In this document: positions 11,201-18,955 of the stretch, in pieces
Layout of the letters: each line of letters opens with the position of its first letter
Numbering within the stretch: position 1 is the first letter of the stretch
Virus record (IMG/VR): IMGVR_UViG_3300032296_001257
Location: 1-40,023 of that record
Length of the DNA: 40,023 nt
Source: a virus
Direction: 5' to 3' (one strand)
Notes under the pieces: model-generated
What the model saw: the letters and a program-made list of their open reading frames with translations, nothing else
Told to the model about the DNA's origin: nothing
The model's database searches: none
Program-made: the position numbers and the translations under genes

Positions 11201-12697
11201 AAGTACACTGGGGCTGAAAAACGTGCAGAAGCGGGGTATGTTTCTAGGGTGCAGCAGCGTGACGCTCAAGGAAATCTAGTTTATAAGACTGTTACAAATC
11301 CTAAGACCGGTCAAACTACTCAAGAGCCAGTCATGGTTGCGGAGACCTTCTCCCAGCAAGAAGCATTTGAAAAGGCTATTGAAGAAGCTCGTGAGGTAGT
11401 TTCAGCTTCTTTAGGTGATTCTACAAGGCAAATGAAGCCAAGGACTTTATCCGCCCCTCTATTAAAAGTTCTTATGCAGTTTAAAGCATACGCTATTACT
11501 GCCACCACATTCTTAATACACAACTTTACTCAGGGTATAGGCGGTAATCTATCTACTAAAGAAAAACAATTAATTCGCAATCAAATATCTAAAGATCTAG
11601 GAATTGTGCCAATTACGCCACAGATGACACAAGCGCAGGTCGATGCTGTTAACCAAGCTAAAGCTACGTTAGATCAGCGCATGCAAGAAATTGAAGCATA
11701 TCAGAAAGATTTACGTACTATTGGGCGTAAAAAGTTAGCAGGGACACTAGGGGTTACGTTCTTACTTGGTGGCACTAACTCAATTATAGGCCCCACAGCA
11801 GGGTTCCTTAGTGGTCTTGGCGTATTAGTTAGGTCATTGCTTAGCCTTGATGACGATGAAGATGACGATGAGTTCTTTGACTTCGACAACTGGTTTAACA
11901 ACTACTGTGCAGAAACCCTAGGTGGGTATAGCGCCGAAATGCTTATGGAAGCTGGCGTATCTGAAGAGACCGCTAGAAGAGTTGGCAAAAACTTAGGTTT
12001 GTCTGTGGCTCGTGGCCCTGTTGGTACGGCAACGGGTGTAAGTCTTTCTGATCGAGTAAGTATCGACCCGTTAGGTTTATGGATACGAGACTCTAAGTTT
12101 TCTCCAGACTTAAAAACCGAAGTTATTGACACTGCCATATCAAACGCTGGCCCTGCAGTTGGCTTAGGAGTTAACTTCTTGGACGCATGGAAACTTATGC
12201 AGCAAGGTCAATACCAACGCGCCTTTGAAAAAGCCGCACCGGCAATGTTTGCTAAGCCTGTTACCGCCGAGCGTATTGCCTCTGAAGGTGCAAAAACTGC
12301 CGCTGGTGTTGAGCTAATTGACAAGGAAGCATTTTCATCTTGGGATATAGCTATGCAAGCTCTTGGCTTCCAACCTGAGAAGCTAGCAATCAAACAGAAA
12401 GCCTCGATTGAAATGAAGACCCGTGAGCAAAAGATTTTAGCTAAACGGGATGCGCTACTTGATAGACTTTGGCTTGAATACTACATCATGGAAAGCTCCA
12501 GTGGTTACGACAAAGCCATGAGCAAAATTGATAAGTTTAACGACAAGTATCCTTCCGCTGCCATTAAACCCGCCACTATTCGAGAGTCTTTTGATAACCG
12601 CCGCAAAGCAATTAATGATGCTGAAGCAATGGGTGGAGCTAAAATTCAGAAGAAACTACGCGGCGATATAGAACCTTACGGCAAGTACGCTCAGTAA
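5240..12697 (+). CDS. Giant polyvalent virion-associated protein with two zincin-like motifs
   Basis: A 2485-residue protein, by far the largest here; ATG 5240 follows the purine-rich AAGGGGG. The N-terminus has three NPFA(Q/R)FA repeats within the first 40 residues. Two metallopeptidase-type motifs are present. HEILH is at residues 927-931 with a downstream SPSEFWAVNA. HEVAH is at 1266-1270 with a downstream NIYEFVAEVL. Each resembles the HExxH-plus-Glu arrangement of zincins in phage polyvalent proteins. Hydrophobic segments lie near 1836-1862 and 2168-2203, the latter followed by a run of Asp/Glu (about 2204-2215). Such proteins are packaged in the head and injected with the DNA, so host-targeting activity and ejection are plausible. 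It is the last gene of the rightward virion operon. Confidence 0.8.
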   Translation: MDNPFAQFAPRPPEEEVNPFAQFAPKSVEGVNPFARFAEPEEVLVDTTSEEAKTSNPFKGAFGRAAELAGSGIEAVAEVAERAGDYLERNIPLSGLTEEQIKERQLKPLFDWAAALKGVNKDIGYAPSTKLGDLADNPLTVIPFIVERVITSSPDMAAAIVNLPAYVGARTKEILDERVKNDNKTLNEATVGDVTAAAGAAVVEGTLERFATKRLGITGTGATAGTRIAKETGIQAGTEAVEESAAYLGETALTAKGVDVKEMGERALEGAIVGGGLGGGVQSAKEYLGRGRSKEEREKDETADKHIEEIEKGIKNPEDYTAEEVAEIERRQQEVAAIEESITKAQSPIIAELENDIRKSYGEDSQQIFDLADKLLYAGTVTDRASALAEATRTVAQYSKEDGLPEETEETEEVDTAEQERLREDRLIDSAMKVSGADFGKLVGGVLFDEVKNIVGRNPTIDELRGVYDDYAGSTNPSIDDVIERFESRISAPSGRSVGEGVATQPTQVGQAGVGVPSALTGGAGVGAEGQPSALTQQKAQPVVNQALRNLVETEGEPTRSSKDLEELEGLYNQGVTLYGFKGYNETVPPFEITDPEQLSDDEFSYFLYLTPQQLEALDEREAANEEAADEARQTQAEQDVDNGPIGQAIDKLDEGNFETKSQVKRFAKKLEKDGIIEDTSDIDELVSDRSEDIDSVISKLQELLDDARDTAIDERKEELDLEASDKDVFRSVDPTKNERIAFVESVASAIDPVEDFKQRMAILGISSLINYKAAINRLEKAYRSGKISAQTFVDEALEIIDKQNAASEKKRARNFNDQNLKRGADEAIRKIISAKIKGQITPESADFAIWFITNNPHAANDLALSIRLPTKARSFEGASGYYRSVNKLATILLDRSPYDVTRTDAFPRKRKDKTSYAPNKFDTIVHEILHHMERMMPPEMQDEIAKLWKRSVRRAMKRAIEENDTAVIDYLIDVMLGSNGAMEGYKSALKAINDGLVDPSFYALYSPSEFWAVNAAGILTDRFDASTKFQKIKQWVKEFVEAVRKIFGLDNTAPVIKALNNVLKGDGTFLSKSMLIDLPIIFSIDPETAAEKIVNESLRANQLNPVVVRAIQNDDISGALRGIAQNTSGFFRELATALANLNLPTNIGFNRSRELIRRTLDEFGSSNQNRLFGYIQVKYPDIYNKYFQNYDQADSLEKVYEGLQVLEKRNIDLGPVIADYETVKDLYDSNIFALTRPGAYFPALDAITLNTDIDEAGGTYRVALHEVAHAATMYMLLADPNTLTEGQRATVAELKKLYEYAQTKLSPGEYGFTNIYEFVAEVLTNKSFQNKLKEIPYTPRKVPLFTQLVRSIMKMFGIENLAGASMVEATQLFSAVRSISVKAIPPMFAQGKKRYRGPITTPDSWRTGASFVTRRVARLNKSLLGHPTWQKVSGPLKKQLWSIRNTQGRSLWLPNLYLSHLAELTKNKFPQIQGAINTIRSMVTLRNKYLTEAEEIVKSWSRLQSKFPKMSKLMSLIMLDSTINSVDPDPTSAGYDPAKVPQKLQDAWNSLPPEFQQLYRDVREHYKKMLNETIQEMKDRINNRSISAAEKQKLLADLNRRIGPDKIVAPYFPLRRFGDHWFQVGPATGVPGQFKEFYTFESVADRDEAIELRKAEIQANPRLSADQKQNLLSTFAAGNSFSELLSQNIASTAALKEVQELIDNVSATDVAAAKDQMKDAVDQLIYVLLPQQSVRKMFINRQAIQGASEDMLRVFATTSVHGAYQLSRFKYAEQFTQNIQNAQTYVRDKYKGEENVQLMAMYNDYIKELENRGPQIMSNEDRNTFAVNMSNRATEMTFFFMLSAPASALVNVIGMAQFGLSELGGRYGYGKASTQMTLNLLKYGATTGKRSIKPLLKGQILQVEFPSVMEAGNLSPVQKQAAKRFIEENDVNISQVSDMMSIGDAPSALYTGRYNMIKRAMSAVFHQAERLNREVLLLTAFDLAYQKYTGAEKRAEAGYVSRVQQRDAQGNLVYKTVTNPKTGQTTQEPVMVAETFSQQEAFEKAIEEAREVVSASLGDSTRQMKPRTLSAPLLKVLMQFKAYAITATTFLIHNFTQGIGGNLSTKEKQLIRNQISKDLGIVPITPQMTQAQVDAVNQAKATLDQRMQEIEAYQKDLRTIGRKKLAGTLGVTFLLGGTNSIIGPTAGFLSGLGVLVRSLLSLDDDEDDDEFFDFDNWFNNYCAETLGGYSAEMLMEAGVSEETARRVGKNLGLSVARGPVGTATGVSLSDRVSIDPLGLWIRDSKFSPDLKTEVIDTAISNAGPAVGLGVNFLDAWKLMQQGQYQRAFEKAAPAMFAKPVTAERIASEGAKTAAGVELIDKEAFSSWDIAMQALGFQPEKLAIKQKASIEMKTREQKILAKRDALLDRLWLEYYIMESSSGYDKAMSKIDKFNDKYPSAAIKPATIRESFDNRRKAINDAEAMGGAKIQKKLRGDIEPYGKYAQ

Positions 12698-12723
12698 AAA
12701 AGACCCCCGCACTGGGCGGGGGT
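12696..12723 (-). terminator. Intrinsic terminator of the leftward replication operon
   Basis: A perfect 8-bp stem, ACCCCCGC (12703-12710) and GCGGGGGT (12716-12723), with a 5-base loop. Read on the minus strand the hairpin is followed by C and six T (12702-12696), the classic intrinsic terminator layout. On the plus strand there is no T-run after it, so it acts mainly on leftward transcription. It touches the stop codon of the giant virion gene and so separates the convergent operons. Confidence 0.85.
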
Positions 12724-12739
12724 ACAAGGTTGAAGGAGT

Positions 12740-12823
12740 TCAACCACCAAGAGGAGTGCCATAGGCACCGACAGCGCCCTGAGGAGATGCTGTCAGAACG
12801 GATACTACTATCTTAAGCGCCAT
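12740..12823 (-). CDS. Possible 27-residue protein at the end of the replication operon
   Basis: A short frame from ATG 12823 to TGA 12740. Its start overlaps the end of the preceding 65-residue gene by 16 bases, and it stops 17 bases before the terminator hairpin. The peptide begins MALKIVVSVLTASPQGAVGA and ends YGTPLGG, which has a protein-like composition. A clear ribosome-binding site is lacking: only a G-rich stretch lies upstream. I do not recognise the peptide. The tight fit between the upstream stop and the terminator is the main reason to list it. Confidence 0.4.
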   Translation of the reverse strand: MALKIVVSVLTASPQGAVGAYGTPLGG

Positions 12824-13005
12824 ATGCGCAAGCCCCGCACCCCATCCTCAATAACTGCACGGGTTTTGACTTGGTACCCAAGACGTTTTGTGACACTTTT
12901 AACCCTACTTTTGGCTTCATCGGGGTCAACGCAAGGTATGAAAAACGACCAACCTACCTTGAACTTTGCCCAATTAATGTTAAAAGTAACCCCATTAACC
13001 CTCAT
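12808..13005 (-). CDS. Conserved small phage protein, 65 residues
   Basis: ATG 13005 overlaps the end of the primase-helicase gene by 11 bases (ATGAGGGTTAA), indicating coupled translation. The protein begins MRVNGVTFNINW and contains FIPCVDPDEAKSRVKSVTKRLG, then a C-terminal GVRGLRIWRLR. The pattern resembles small proteins of unknown function in other proteobacterial phages. The basic C-terminus suggests nucleic-acid or protein contact, but no domain can be named. It is among the last genes of the leftward replication operon. Confidence 0.7.
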   Translation of the reverse strand: MRVNGVTFNINWAKFKVGWSFFIPCVDPDEAKSRVKSVTKRLGYQVKTRAVIEDGVRGLRIWRLR

Positions 13006-15826
13006 TTTCCTGCGTAACCTCGGCGGGCTGCTCCTCTGGTGTTGGCGTTTCCGTATCTATATAAAGCTCAGGATCAATAAAATCTCCACGCGAGCAGTCA
13101 AAAACGTATGCATCAACGGCTGGAATACGGCTTAATTTAGTCCCCTTAGCCATGCGCTTCTTGGTTGTACCCACATATATGCTGTCCGTCATCAGGGCGT
13201 TCAAGACCTCTTTTAGAGTGATTTGATGCTCGGCACAGTACTTCCTAAACTGCGAGGCCGCTATAAACAACTTCTGGGTATCAGGCTCCATGCGTATGAC
13301 AAGGTCGCCTCTTGGCTCCAAAATCGGCAACATCTCAACTCCTGTCCTCTTGTCAATCTCATCGTTAATAACCAAGGTGTTGTTGCGGTTAATGCCCCAG
13401 AACTCACCAATAATACTGGCGTGATTGGATGCGGGGGGTTTAATCTCTTGCCGCATCTTCGAAAACTCCCGCAGTGCCCACTTAAACACACGTCCTACGT
13501 CAATATCAATAAGCCCTAGGCGCCGCGCAAACAACGCGCCAGCTATGTTGCATGCTATTACACCAGACCAAAACCGCTCCCGATTAGTAAATCCTATTTT
13601 TTTGTCTATAAGCCGCTGTACTTCCTTGACCTCGTTTATCCGCTCCTCAAGATTAGCCACTAAGTCTTGGATGTATATACGACCCGCATGCCCATAGTTG
13701 TGATACAGATTAGGAAAAATGTTGTCTGCTTCTTCTTTATCAAGCAGCTTAGCTTCAGGAATTTCGTACTCAATTAAACGCATCAACTCACCATCCGGCG
13801 TGGATTTAAGAGCCTTAAGTTTGTCTACCATAGAGGCGTTTGACGAACAAAGCACAATAGTTGACCACTTGGCAGCGTTATAGCGCTCAGCATTCTGATG
13901 AGACTGCATACGCCCCCGACCTCGACCTTGAGATACGGCATAGGCAAAGTCAGAAGCATCGTCCGAAGTCATTTTGGTAATTTCGTCACACCCTAAAGGC
14001 AGGTTATTCATAATCCCAAGCCTATGAATACGAACATTTAGTGTGTCTCGCGCTATCAGCATTAGTTCTTCAGGGTGCCCGTAAACGCTATGCATGGCTT
14101 TAATAACTGTAGTCTTACCCGTACCGGACTGGTTGTTAATTAAGTTTATAAGAGCACCTTTTAAATTTAGATGCTTAATCAGGGGTGCTCCAAAGGCTGT
14201 AAAGAAACCAAACGAATGAGGCTCAAAACCTTCCCGGTCATAGGTCTTTATAGTTTCCTGCCAAATTTCAAGCGTCCCCTGTGGCTCAAACCAATTCACC
14301 ATTTGTGAGGTATAGCTAGAGGGAGGACTATATACATACCCATCTGCACGGATCTCGGCTTCGCCAACTACAAAAGACCTATTGTTTTCAGTCCAACCAA
14401 ATTGTGTTCGCATTATTTCTGCTCCGTATTTGTATTGTTGTTCTTTTGCAAAATAGACTATGTAGGCCATGATGCCATCCATCTGTTTCTTTAAACCCAA
14501 TACTCCATACCAAGCCAACTTTTCCCGTAGCCTATCTTGGGTTAGCAAATCAACAGCCGGTAACGCAAACTCTTTTACGCCATCTCTTGGAGTATGCAAC
14601 CGCATCCAAATAACTTCGCCATGCTGTGGGTCTTTTAGACGCTTAACCACATAAAGGTCATGCTCATAAACCATGACGGGGTCGTCATCATCTTCTTTTG
14701 CGCGTCTATATACCCCACCGTTTTTACCTCGGAAATAAGGGAACGGATACTCTGGAATAGTGTAAGTTCTAGGAGCTACTTCCGGTGCAGCATAGTGCAC
14801 TTCATTTGATTCGGCTTCGGCAATCTCATTACCAAGAACAATTGGGGATGTAATCTTGCCCTTGTGTACGCAGCTATCACACCCACCGGGGTTGATGCGG
14901 TCAAAGACTTCGCAGGTATATGGGCCTTTTGTACCAAATGCTTTCTTAGCAGTTTCTTCTGGGTTGTAGTCTGGATGCTTGCTTGAAATATCGTGTACTG
15001 CAGTTTCAGAATCAACACAATGCGCCGCTATAGAGAGCGCCGCCCGCCAGAACGGCTCCTCAATACTGTCTTGTTCATTAACGGCTTTCTTTAACTGGGG
15101 GCAACCTTCGTCTTTCTGGGTCTTTAACCAAATAGTTGCAAACCGTGATTGTTTATTACCCATCAAGGCTTGGGTAAGTGCGTTCAGACTTGTCGATGCA
15201 TAGTCCGGTGCCTCAATTTCAACCTCGCCCACCAACGCTTTAAACTTTTCAAAATCAATTGGCGTAGAAGTACACAGCAGTTCTACATCAAACGGCGGGT
15301 CTGCCTTAAAGTTTTTAGTCTCTGGCACACGCAGTATGGATGCGGCGTCAGATGTTCGCGCAGGGTCAGCATGCAGTTGATGATCAACACAAAGCCGCTT
15401 TAGTTTTTCAGCAACGGGCTTCCACGAAGTCCTTGCAATATCCTCAGTAAGACGCCAATACACATGAATACCTCGACCTGAATTAACTATCGTTGGTCTT
15501 GGCAGTCCAAGTGTCTTACAAAAAGCCATCAGCGCCGTAACCCCGTCGGCTTGGTTAGGGTAGGGCTTTCCTTCGCCGCAATCAATGTCAAGCCAAAATG
15601 CTCTAATTGCTTTTACATTGTCCGTGGTACGGGTCTGATGGTTCTCGTACTTTGCGCAAGCAAAGTAAACGTCGTATTGCTTTTGTAGAAGGGTATCGAT
15701 TTCCTTTTCGGCTTCTTCTAGCGTCTGTACAAATAGCTGCTTTGGAAGTCCTGTCTTTTTTAGCCCGACGATGCAATACCACCCCTCCGTGGATAGCACC
15801 GTTGATAGCAGATCTGTTGTTGCCAT
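12995..15826 (-). CDS. Primase-helicase: AEP-type primase fused to DUF927-type ATPase
   Basis: A 943-residue fusion likely to prime and unwind DNA at the phage fork. The N-terminal half shows archaeo-eukaryotic primase motifs: the DxD metal pair in WLDIDC (D80, D82), SGRGIHVYW (116-124), and the SDAASILRVP block (159-168). A CxxC pair (C316, C319) in NPGGCDSC may bind zinc. The C-terminal half is an ATPase with Walker A NQSGTGKTT (565-573) and a Walker B-like CDE (613-615), as in DUF927 helicase-like proteins. It follows the HTH gene by 2 bases. The start is ATG 15826; the ribosome-binding site is weak, so translation may be coupled to the gene before it. Confidence 0.88.
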   Translation of the reverse strand: MATTDLLSTVLSTEGWYCIVGLKKTGLPKQLFVQTLEEAEKEIDTLLQKQYDVYFACAKYENHQTRTTDNVKAIRAFWLDIDCGEGKPYPNQADGVTALMAFCKTLGLPRPTIVNSGRGIHVYWRLTEDIARTSWKPVAEKLKRLCVDHQLHADPARTSDAASILRVPETKNFKADPPFDVELLCTSTPIDFEKFKALVGEVEIEAPDYASTSLNALTQALMGNKQSRFATIWLKTQKDEGCPQLKKAVNEQDSIEEPFWRAALSIAAHCVDSETAVHDISSKHPDYNPEETAKKAFGTKGPYTCEVFDRINPGGCDSCVHKGKITSPIVLGNEIAEAESNEVHYAAPEVAPRTYTIPEYPFPYFRGKNGGVYRRAKEDDDDPVMVYEHDLYVVKRLKDPQHGEVIWMRLHTPRDGVKEFALPAVDLLTQDRLREKLAWYGVLGLKKQMDGIMAYIVYFAKEQQYKYGAEIMRTQFGWTENNRSFVVGEAEIRADGYVYSPPSSYTSQMVNWFEPQGTLEIWQETIKTYDREGFEPHSFGFFTAFGAPLIKHLNLKGALINLINNQSGTGKTTVIKAMHSVYGHPEELMLIARDTLNVRIHRLGIMNNLPLGCDEITKMTSDDASDFAYAVSQGRGRGRMQSHQNAERYNAAKWSTIVLCSSNASMVDKLKALKSTPDGELMRLIEYEIPEAKLLDKEEADNIFPNLYHNYGHAGRIYIQDLVANLEERINEVKEVQRLIDKKIGFTNRERFWSGVIACNIAGALFARRLGLIDIDVGRVFKWALREFSKMRQEIKPPASNHASIIGEFWGINRNNTLVINDEIDKRTGVEMLPILEPRGDLVIRMEPDTQKLFIAASQFRKYCAEHQITLKEVLNALMTDSIYVGTTKKRMAKGTKLSRIPAVDAYVFDCSRGDFIDPELYIDTETPTPEEQPAEVTQENEG

Positions 15827-15828
15827 TC

Positions 15829-16083
15829 TTAACCCAAGTGGACTTTATTTTTTAGTTTCGCAACCACTTCCTCAATTTTTCCAATGTATTTTTTGCGTGG
15901 CATTTCTTCACCTCTAAACCACTTGTATACGGTCATACGGCTCACACCAAAGAATTGAGCCGCATCTATGACTGGAATTTCTTGAGCAATACACAACCTC
16001 CCCAGCATGACACCGGGGTGGGTTGTGGGAGCGTTCTTGTTATGCTCGATTAGCCGAGACGAATAGCCACGTGACTCGGACAT
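15829..16083 (-). CDS. Small helix-turn-helix DNA-binding protein
   Basis: An 84-residue protein. A helix-turn-helix is visible in IPVIDAAQFFGVSRMTVYKW (about residues 36-55), the pattern of small XRE- or MerR-like regulators. The C-terminus is Lys-rich. It lies between the putative ssDNA-binding gene and the primase-helicase, separated by 2 bases on each side, so it is expressed with the replication genes. It could regulate phage promoters or act in replication initiation; the sequence does not decide. It is a candidate reader of the repeated palindromes or the 8-bp motif array, though nothing links them directly. Confidence 0.75.
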   Translation of the reverse strand: MSESRGYSSRLIEHNKNAPTTHPGVMLGRLCIAQEIPVIDAAQFFGVSRMTVYKWFRGEEMPRKKYIGKIEEVVAKLKNKVHLG

Positions 16084-16085
16084 AA

Positions 16086-16952
16086 TTACTCGTCATCAGT
16101 AGACCACTCGTTAAGGACATCAGCAAATTCCTTCTTTGCTGCTGGCTCGGCGTTCTTTTTGTTAGGACGCTTGATTGGCTCAGGCACTTCCTCTACTACT
16201 GCAGCCTCTTGCTTTGGGGCGGCTATAGCTTTGGGTTTTGCACCATCAGTTTGCGCCGGGGTTTGAATGACTGCAGACCTAGCAGCGAGGCTGTTGCCTT
16301 TCTCTTTTGCAACCATCCACTCTTCACGACTTAAAAACCGAGCGGGTTTGAAGGTTAGTTTAGGTGTATCGCTATCGCTGTCCATACGCATTTCTGTTAC
16401 CAGAGTATTAATGTTTTTACCCTGTGAACCCACATATTTTGCGTACTGTTGAAAAGGCATCTTGTCCTGATCGCCACGACCAAAGACGGACTTAGATGGT
16501 AACGTCAACTGAAACACATCGCCGTTAATATCGCTTTCAAGTACGACCGCCAACCGCTGCTGATAACGACAGGCTTTAGAATCGCCTTGACCCGAACCCT
16601 TAATGTTTTGTGGGCAGCCCTCACAAGTTGAGTTTTGGGGGAACTCGACACTTGCATCGGGTTTGATGCCTTCGTTAGACCAGCAGTCAGGAGAAGTTGT
16701 TTCTCCAGCCACATACTTGCCAGCATAAAACTGACGAGACACATTTGGATTGCCGTTCACAATAACTACGTTCATAGCACGGCTTTCGTTTTTGGCAACC
16801 TCCTCGCCATTGACCATCATACGGAACACACCGCCACGAATAGAAATACGCTTGACAGACGTGTTACCTGCAAGAGACTTAGTTAAGTCATCAAGTTCAA
16901 CTTCTTTAAGATAGTCGGGAAGGCTTTGGTTAAATAAGCTTACATTACTCAT
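16086..16952 (-). CDS. Putative phage ssDNA-binding protein
   Basis: A 288-residue protein; ATG 16952 overlaps the previous stop (TAATGA) and is preceded by AGGAG. The N-terminal two-thirds looks beta-rich and contains a Cys cluster (STCEGCPQN with a later SKAC) that could bind zinc. The C-terminal third is a Pro/Ala/Lys linker ending in an acidic ADVLNEWSTDDE tail. A globular domain with a disordered linker and acidic tip is the usual layout of replication ssDNA-binding proteins. Its position between a coiled-coil protein and the HTH/primase genes fits. No OB-fold motif can be proven by eye, so this is inference. Confidence 0.5.
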   Translation of the reverse strand: MSNVSLFNQSLPDYLKEVELDDLTKSLAGNTSVKRISIRGGVFRMMVNGEEVAKNESRAMNVVIVNGNPNVSRQFYAGKYVAGETTSPDCWSNEGIKPDASVEFPQNSTCEGCPQNIKGSGQGDSKACRYQQRLAVVLESDINGDVFQLTLPSKSVFGRGDQDKMPFQQYAKYVGSQGKNINTLVTEMRMDSDSDTPKLTFKPARFLSREEWMVAKEKGNSLAARSAVIQTPAQTDGAKPKAIAAPKQEAAVVEEVPEPIKRPNKKNAEPAAKKEFADVLNEWSTDDE

Positions 16953-17341
16953 TATTTTCTCCTAATGGTGATTTCATACTCTTGATCCACATTCAAACCC
17001 GGTGGATGCACTTCGGGGTTTTCTTCTAAAAACTCACGCATATTTGTTTGGTGTATGCGCTTTTCCAACAACTCCATGCGCCCAGAATCACGCATGAAAG
17101 TGTAGAAACTGTCCCAGTTATTTGTCCAATACCTGTTTTTAATAGTGCGATATGCAACGCCATGATCTGTCTTAAAACTTGTAACGCCAGATTCTTTGCT
17201 GACATCTAGAAGTTTTTGTTTCAAGACCTTCATTTGTTCATCTAGGTCGGCAATCTTAGCATCGTACTCACGCGTAAGATCTTCTTTTGCGTTACGTATT
17301 TTGATATAGACAGCGACGATTTTATCTATGGCCTTATCCAT
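16952..17341 (-). CDS. Coiled-coil phage protein of the replication operon
   Basis: A 129-residue protein. The N-terminal half (about 1-50) is a strong predicted coiled coil with Lys/Glu/Asp heptads. The C-terminal half contains VAYRTIKNRYWTNNWDSF and ends in ITIRRK. The layout resembles uncharacterised phage proteins that sit next to recombination or ssDNA-binding genes. It is the first gene after the promoter at 17369-17396, with AGAGGA as ribosome-binding site before ATG 17341. Function unknown. Confidence 0.65.
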   Translation of the reverse strand: MDKAIDKIVAVYIKIRNAKEDLTREYDAKIADLDEQMKVLKQKLLDVSKESGVTSFKTDHGVAYRTIKNRYWTNNWDSFYTFMRDSGRMELLEKRIHQTNMREFLEENPEVHPPGLNVDQEYEITIRRK

Positions 17342-17368
17342 ATATGTCCTCTTGGTTTTGTTTTTATT

Positions 17369-17396
17369 ATTGTAACTGCTAACTGTACTTTGTCAA
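17369..17396 (-). promoter_or_regulatory. Near-consensus sigma70 promoter, leftward
   Basis: On the minus strand a perfect -35 TTGACA (17396-17391) is followed after 16 bases by TACAAT (17374-17369), one mismatch from TATAAT. The -35 box overlaps the stop codon of the helicase gene. Transcription would begin near 17361, some 20 bases before ATG 17341. It would drive the coiled-coil, ssDNA-binding, HTH and primase-helicase genes down to the terminator at 12696-12723. Confidence 0.65.
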
Positions 17397-18955
17397 CTAT
17401 TTTCTGAAATAATTTCGTTCTTATATAAGTCTATGATTTTGTTATGGAAATCTAATTTGCTTTGCAGCATTCCATACAACTTAGATTCCACAGAGCTACC
17501 TTCAATATGCACAACGGTTACTGGATTCTTCTGCCCTTGCCGATGCACGCGAGCGTTTGCTTGCAGGTATGTCTCAATAGATGTCACGGGGGCATACCAA
17601 ATCACAACATTCGCAGCCGTTAATGTTACTCCGTGTGCTGCGGCTTGTGGCTGTATTATTAAGACACGGGGATCAGGGTTTTCCTGAAAGCGTTTAAACG
17701 AATCTGTTCGTTTGTTAACAGATACATCGCCGTTAATAACTTCTGCAGTTATGCCATTCTTTGTAAGAAACTCTTTCAAAATTGTGATGGTGTGGGTAAA
17801 TGGAACAAAAATTAAAACTTTGTGAGACGCCTCCTCTATGGCCTCAAGCACCACATTAAGGCGCGCCGAAACATCAAACTCCACTACGTTCTTGTTATCC
17901 GTGTATACAGCGCCACCAGAAATCTGTAGCAATTTAGTCAGGTTTACAGCGGCGTTTACTGCCGATACTTCTTCGCCAGCCGCCACAATCAACATATCTT
18001 TTTTAAGTTGGTTGTAGTACTTTTTTTGCTGAGGCGATAGCGGGGAGTAGCGTGATGTATGCGTCACCTCTGGTAAGTCAAGGCATTCGTCTTTGGTAAA
18101 CCTAATGGCAGGTTGCAAAACATCATGGACTGTACGCTCGGAGTTTGGCTTCGGTACCCATTTAAATCTTGTAACTTGGTACATAACCATGTCACGGAAA
18201 GCCCCGAAAAGCATGGGAGTAGTGTTTGGTACGCACAACTTAGCTAGGCCATACGCGTCTACAGGAGACTGGGCAGCGGGAGTTCCAGTCATCATCCATA
18301 GCCATTTATCTACTGTGGCTAGGCTTTTCATAACCTTAAATCGCTGGGTTCGGGGGCTTTTGTAGGCATTAGCCTCGTCAATAATTATTAGGTCAAAGTT
18401 ACCATTTGCTATCTGATCTTTTACTATTTCAACTCCATCATAGTTAATAATGACGTACTCGGCACCGCCATCAATAATCTGCGCTCGTTTGTGCCGGTCG
18501 CCGTGGGCTACGTCTACGTGCCTGTGTACCGCAAACTTAAATAAATCTGCTTGCCATGCGGACTGCATAATTGACAAGGGGCAGATAATAAGTACTCGGC
18601 GTATATACCCCTGCTTTATAAGATAGTCTGATGCCCAGATAGCAGACGCAGTCTTACCTGTGCCTTGCTCATTAAAACAAAAAGCCCTGCGGTTCAGGGT
18701 TAGAAACGAAGCGGTTTCCCTTTGATGATCCATTGGCTTAAATATCCCCGGCCAATCATAGTCTCGCTCTATGGGGGAAGGGACATTCTTAATTTTTAAC
18801 TTCTTTAGGGTTTGTGCTTCCGTTAATTCCCAATTCACTACAACTTCACTTACTTCTCCTTTTTTCTGTAGCACTTTGCTCTTCTTAATAGTTTCGGTTA
18901 TCCGACTTGGAAACTTTGTTTTGACTAATAAAAGCCTGTTATTTAGTACTTGCAC
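17393..18955 (-). CDS. SNF2-type DNA helicase/ATPase
   Basis: A 520-residue superfamily 2 helicase. Visible motifs: Walker A EQGTGKTA (96-103), motif II DEAN (193-196), motif III TGTPA (223-227), and motif VI QANARVHRQGQ (465-475), which is characteristic of SNF2-like phage helicases. It probably remodels or unwinds DNA in replication or recombination. The start is GTG at 18955, with GGGA 8 bases upstream. It overlaps the HNH gene by 17 bases. The next Met lies near residue 75, just before the helicase core, so GTG is preferred. Confidence 0.88.
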   Translation of the reverse strand: MQVLNNRLLLVKTKFPSRITETIKKSKVLQKKGEVSEVVVNWELTEAQTLKKLKIKNVPSPIERDYDWPGIFKPMDHQRETASFLTLNRRAFCFNEQGTGKTASAIWASDYLIKQGYIRRVLIICPLSIMQSAWQADLFKFAVHRHVDVAHGDRHKRAQIIDGGAEYVIINYDGVEIVKDQIANGNFDLIIIDEANAYKSPRTQRFKVMKSLATVDKWLWMMTGTPAAQSPVDAYGLAKLCVPNTTPMLFGAFRDMVMYQVTRFKWVPKPNSERTVHDVLQPAIRFTKDECLDLPEVTHTSRYSPLSPQQKKYYNQLKKDMLIVAAGEEVSAVNAAVNLTKLLQISGGAVYTDNKNVVEFDVSARLNVVLEAIEEASHKVLIFVPFTHTITILKEFLTKNGITAEVINGDVSVNKRTDSFKRFQENPDPRVLIIQPQAAAHGVTLTAANVVIWYAPVTSIETYLQANARVHRQGQKNPVTVVHIEGSSVESKLYGMLQSKLDFHNKIIDLYKNEIISENS

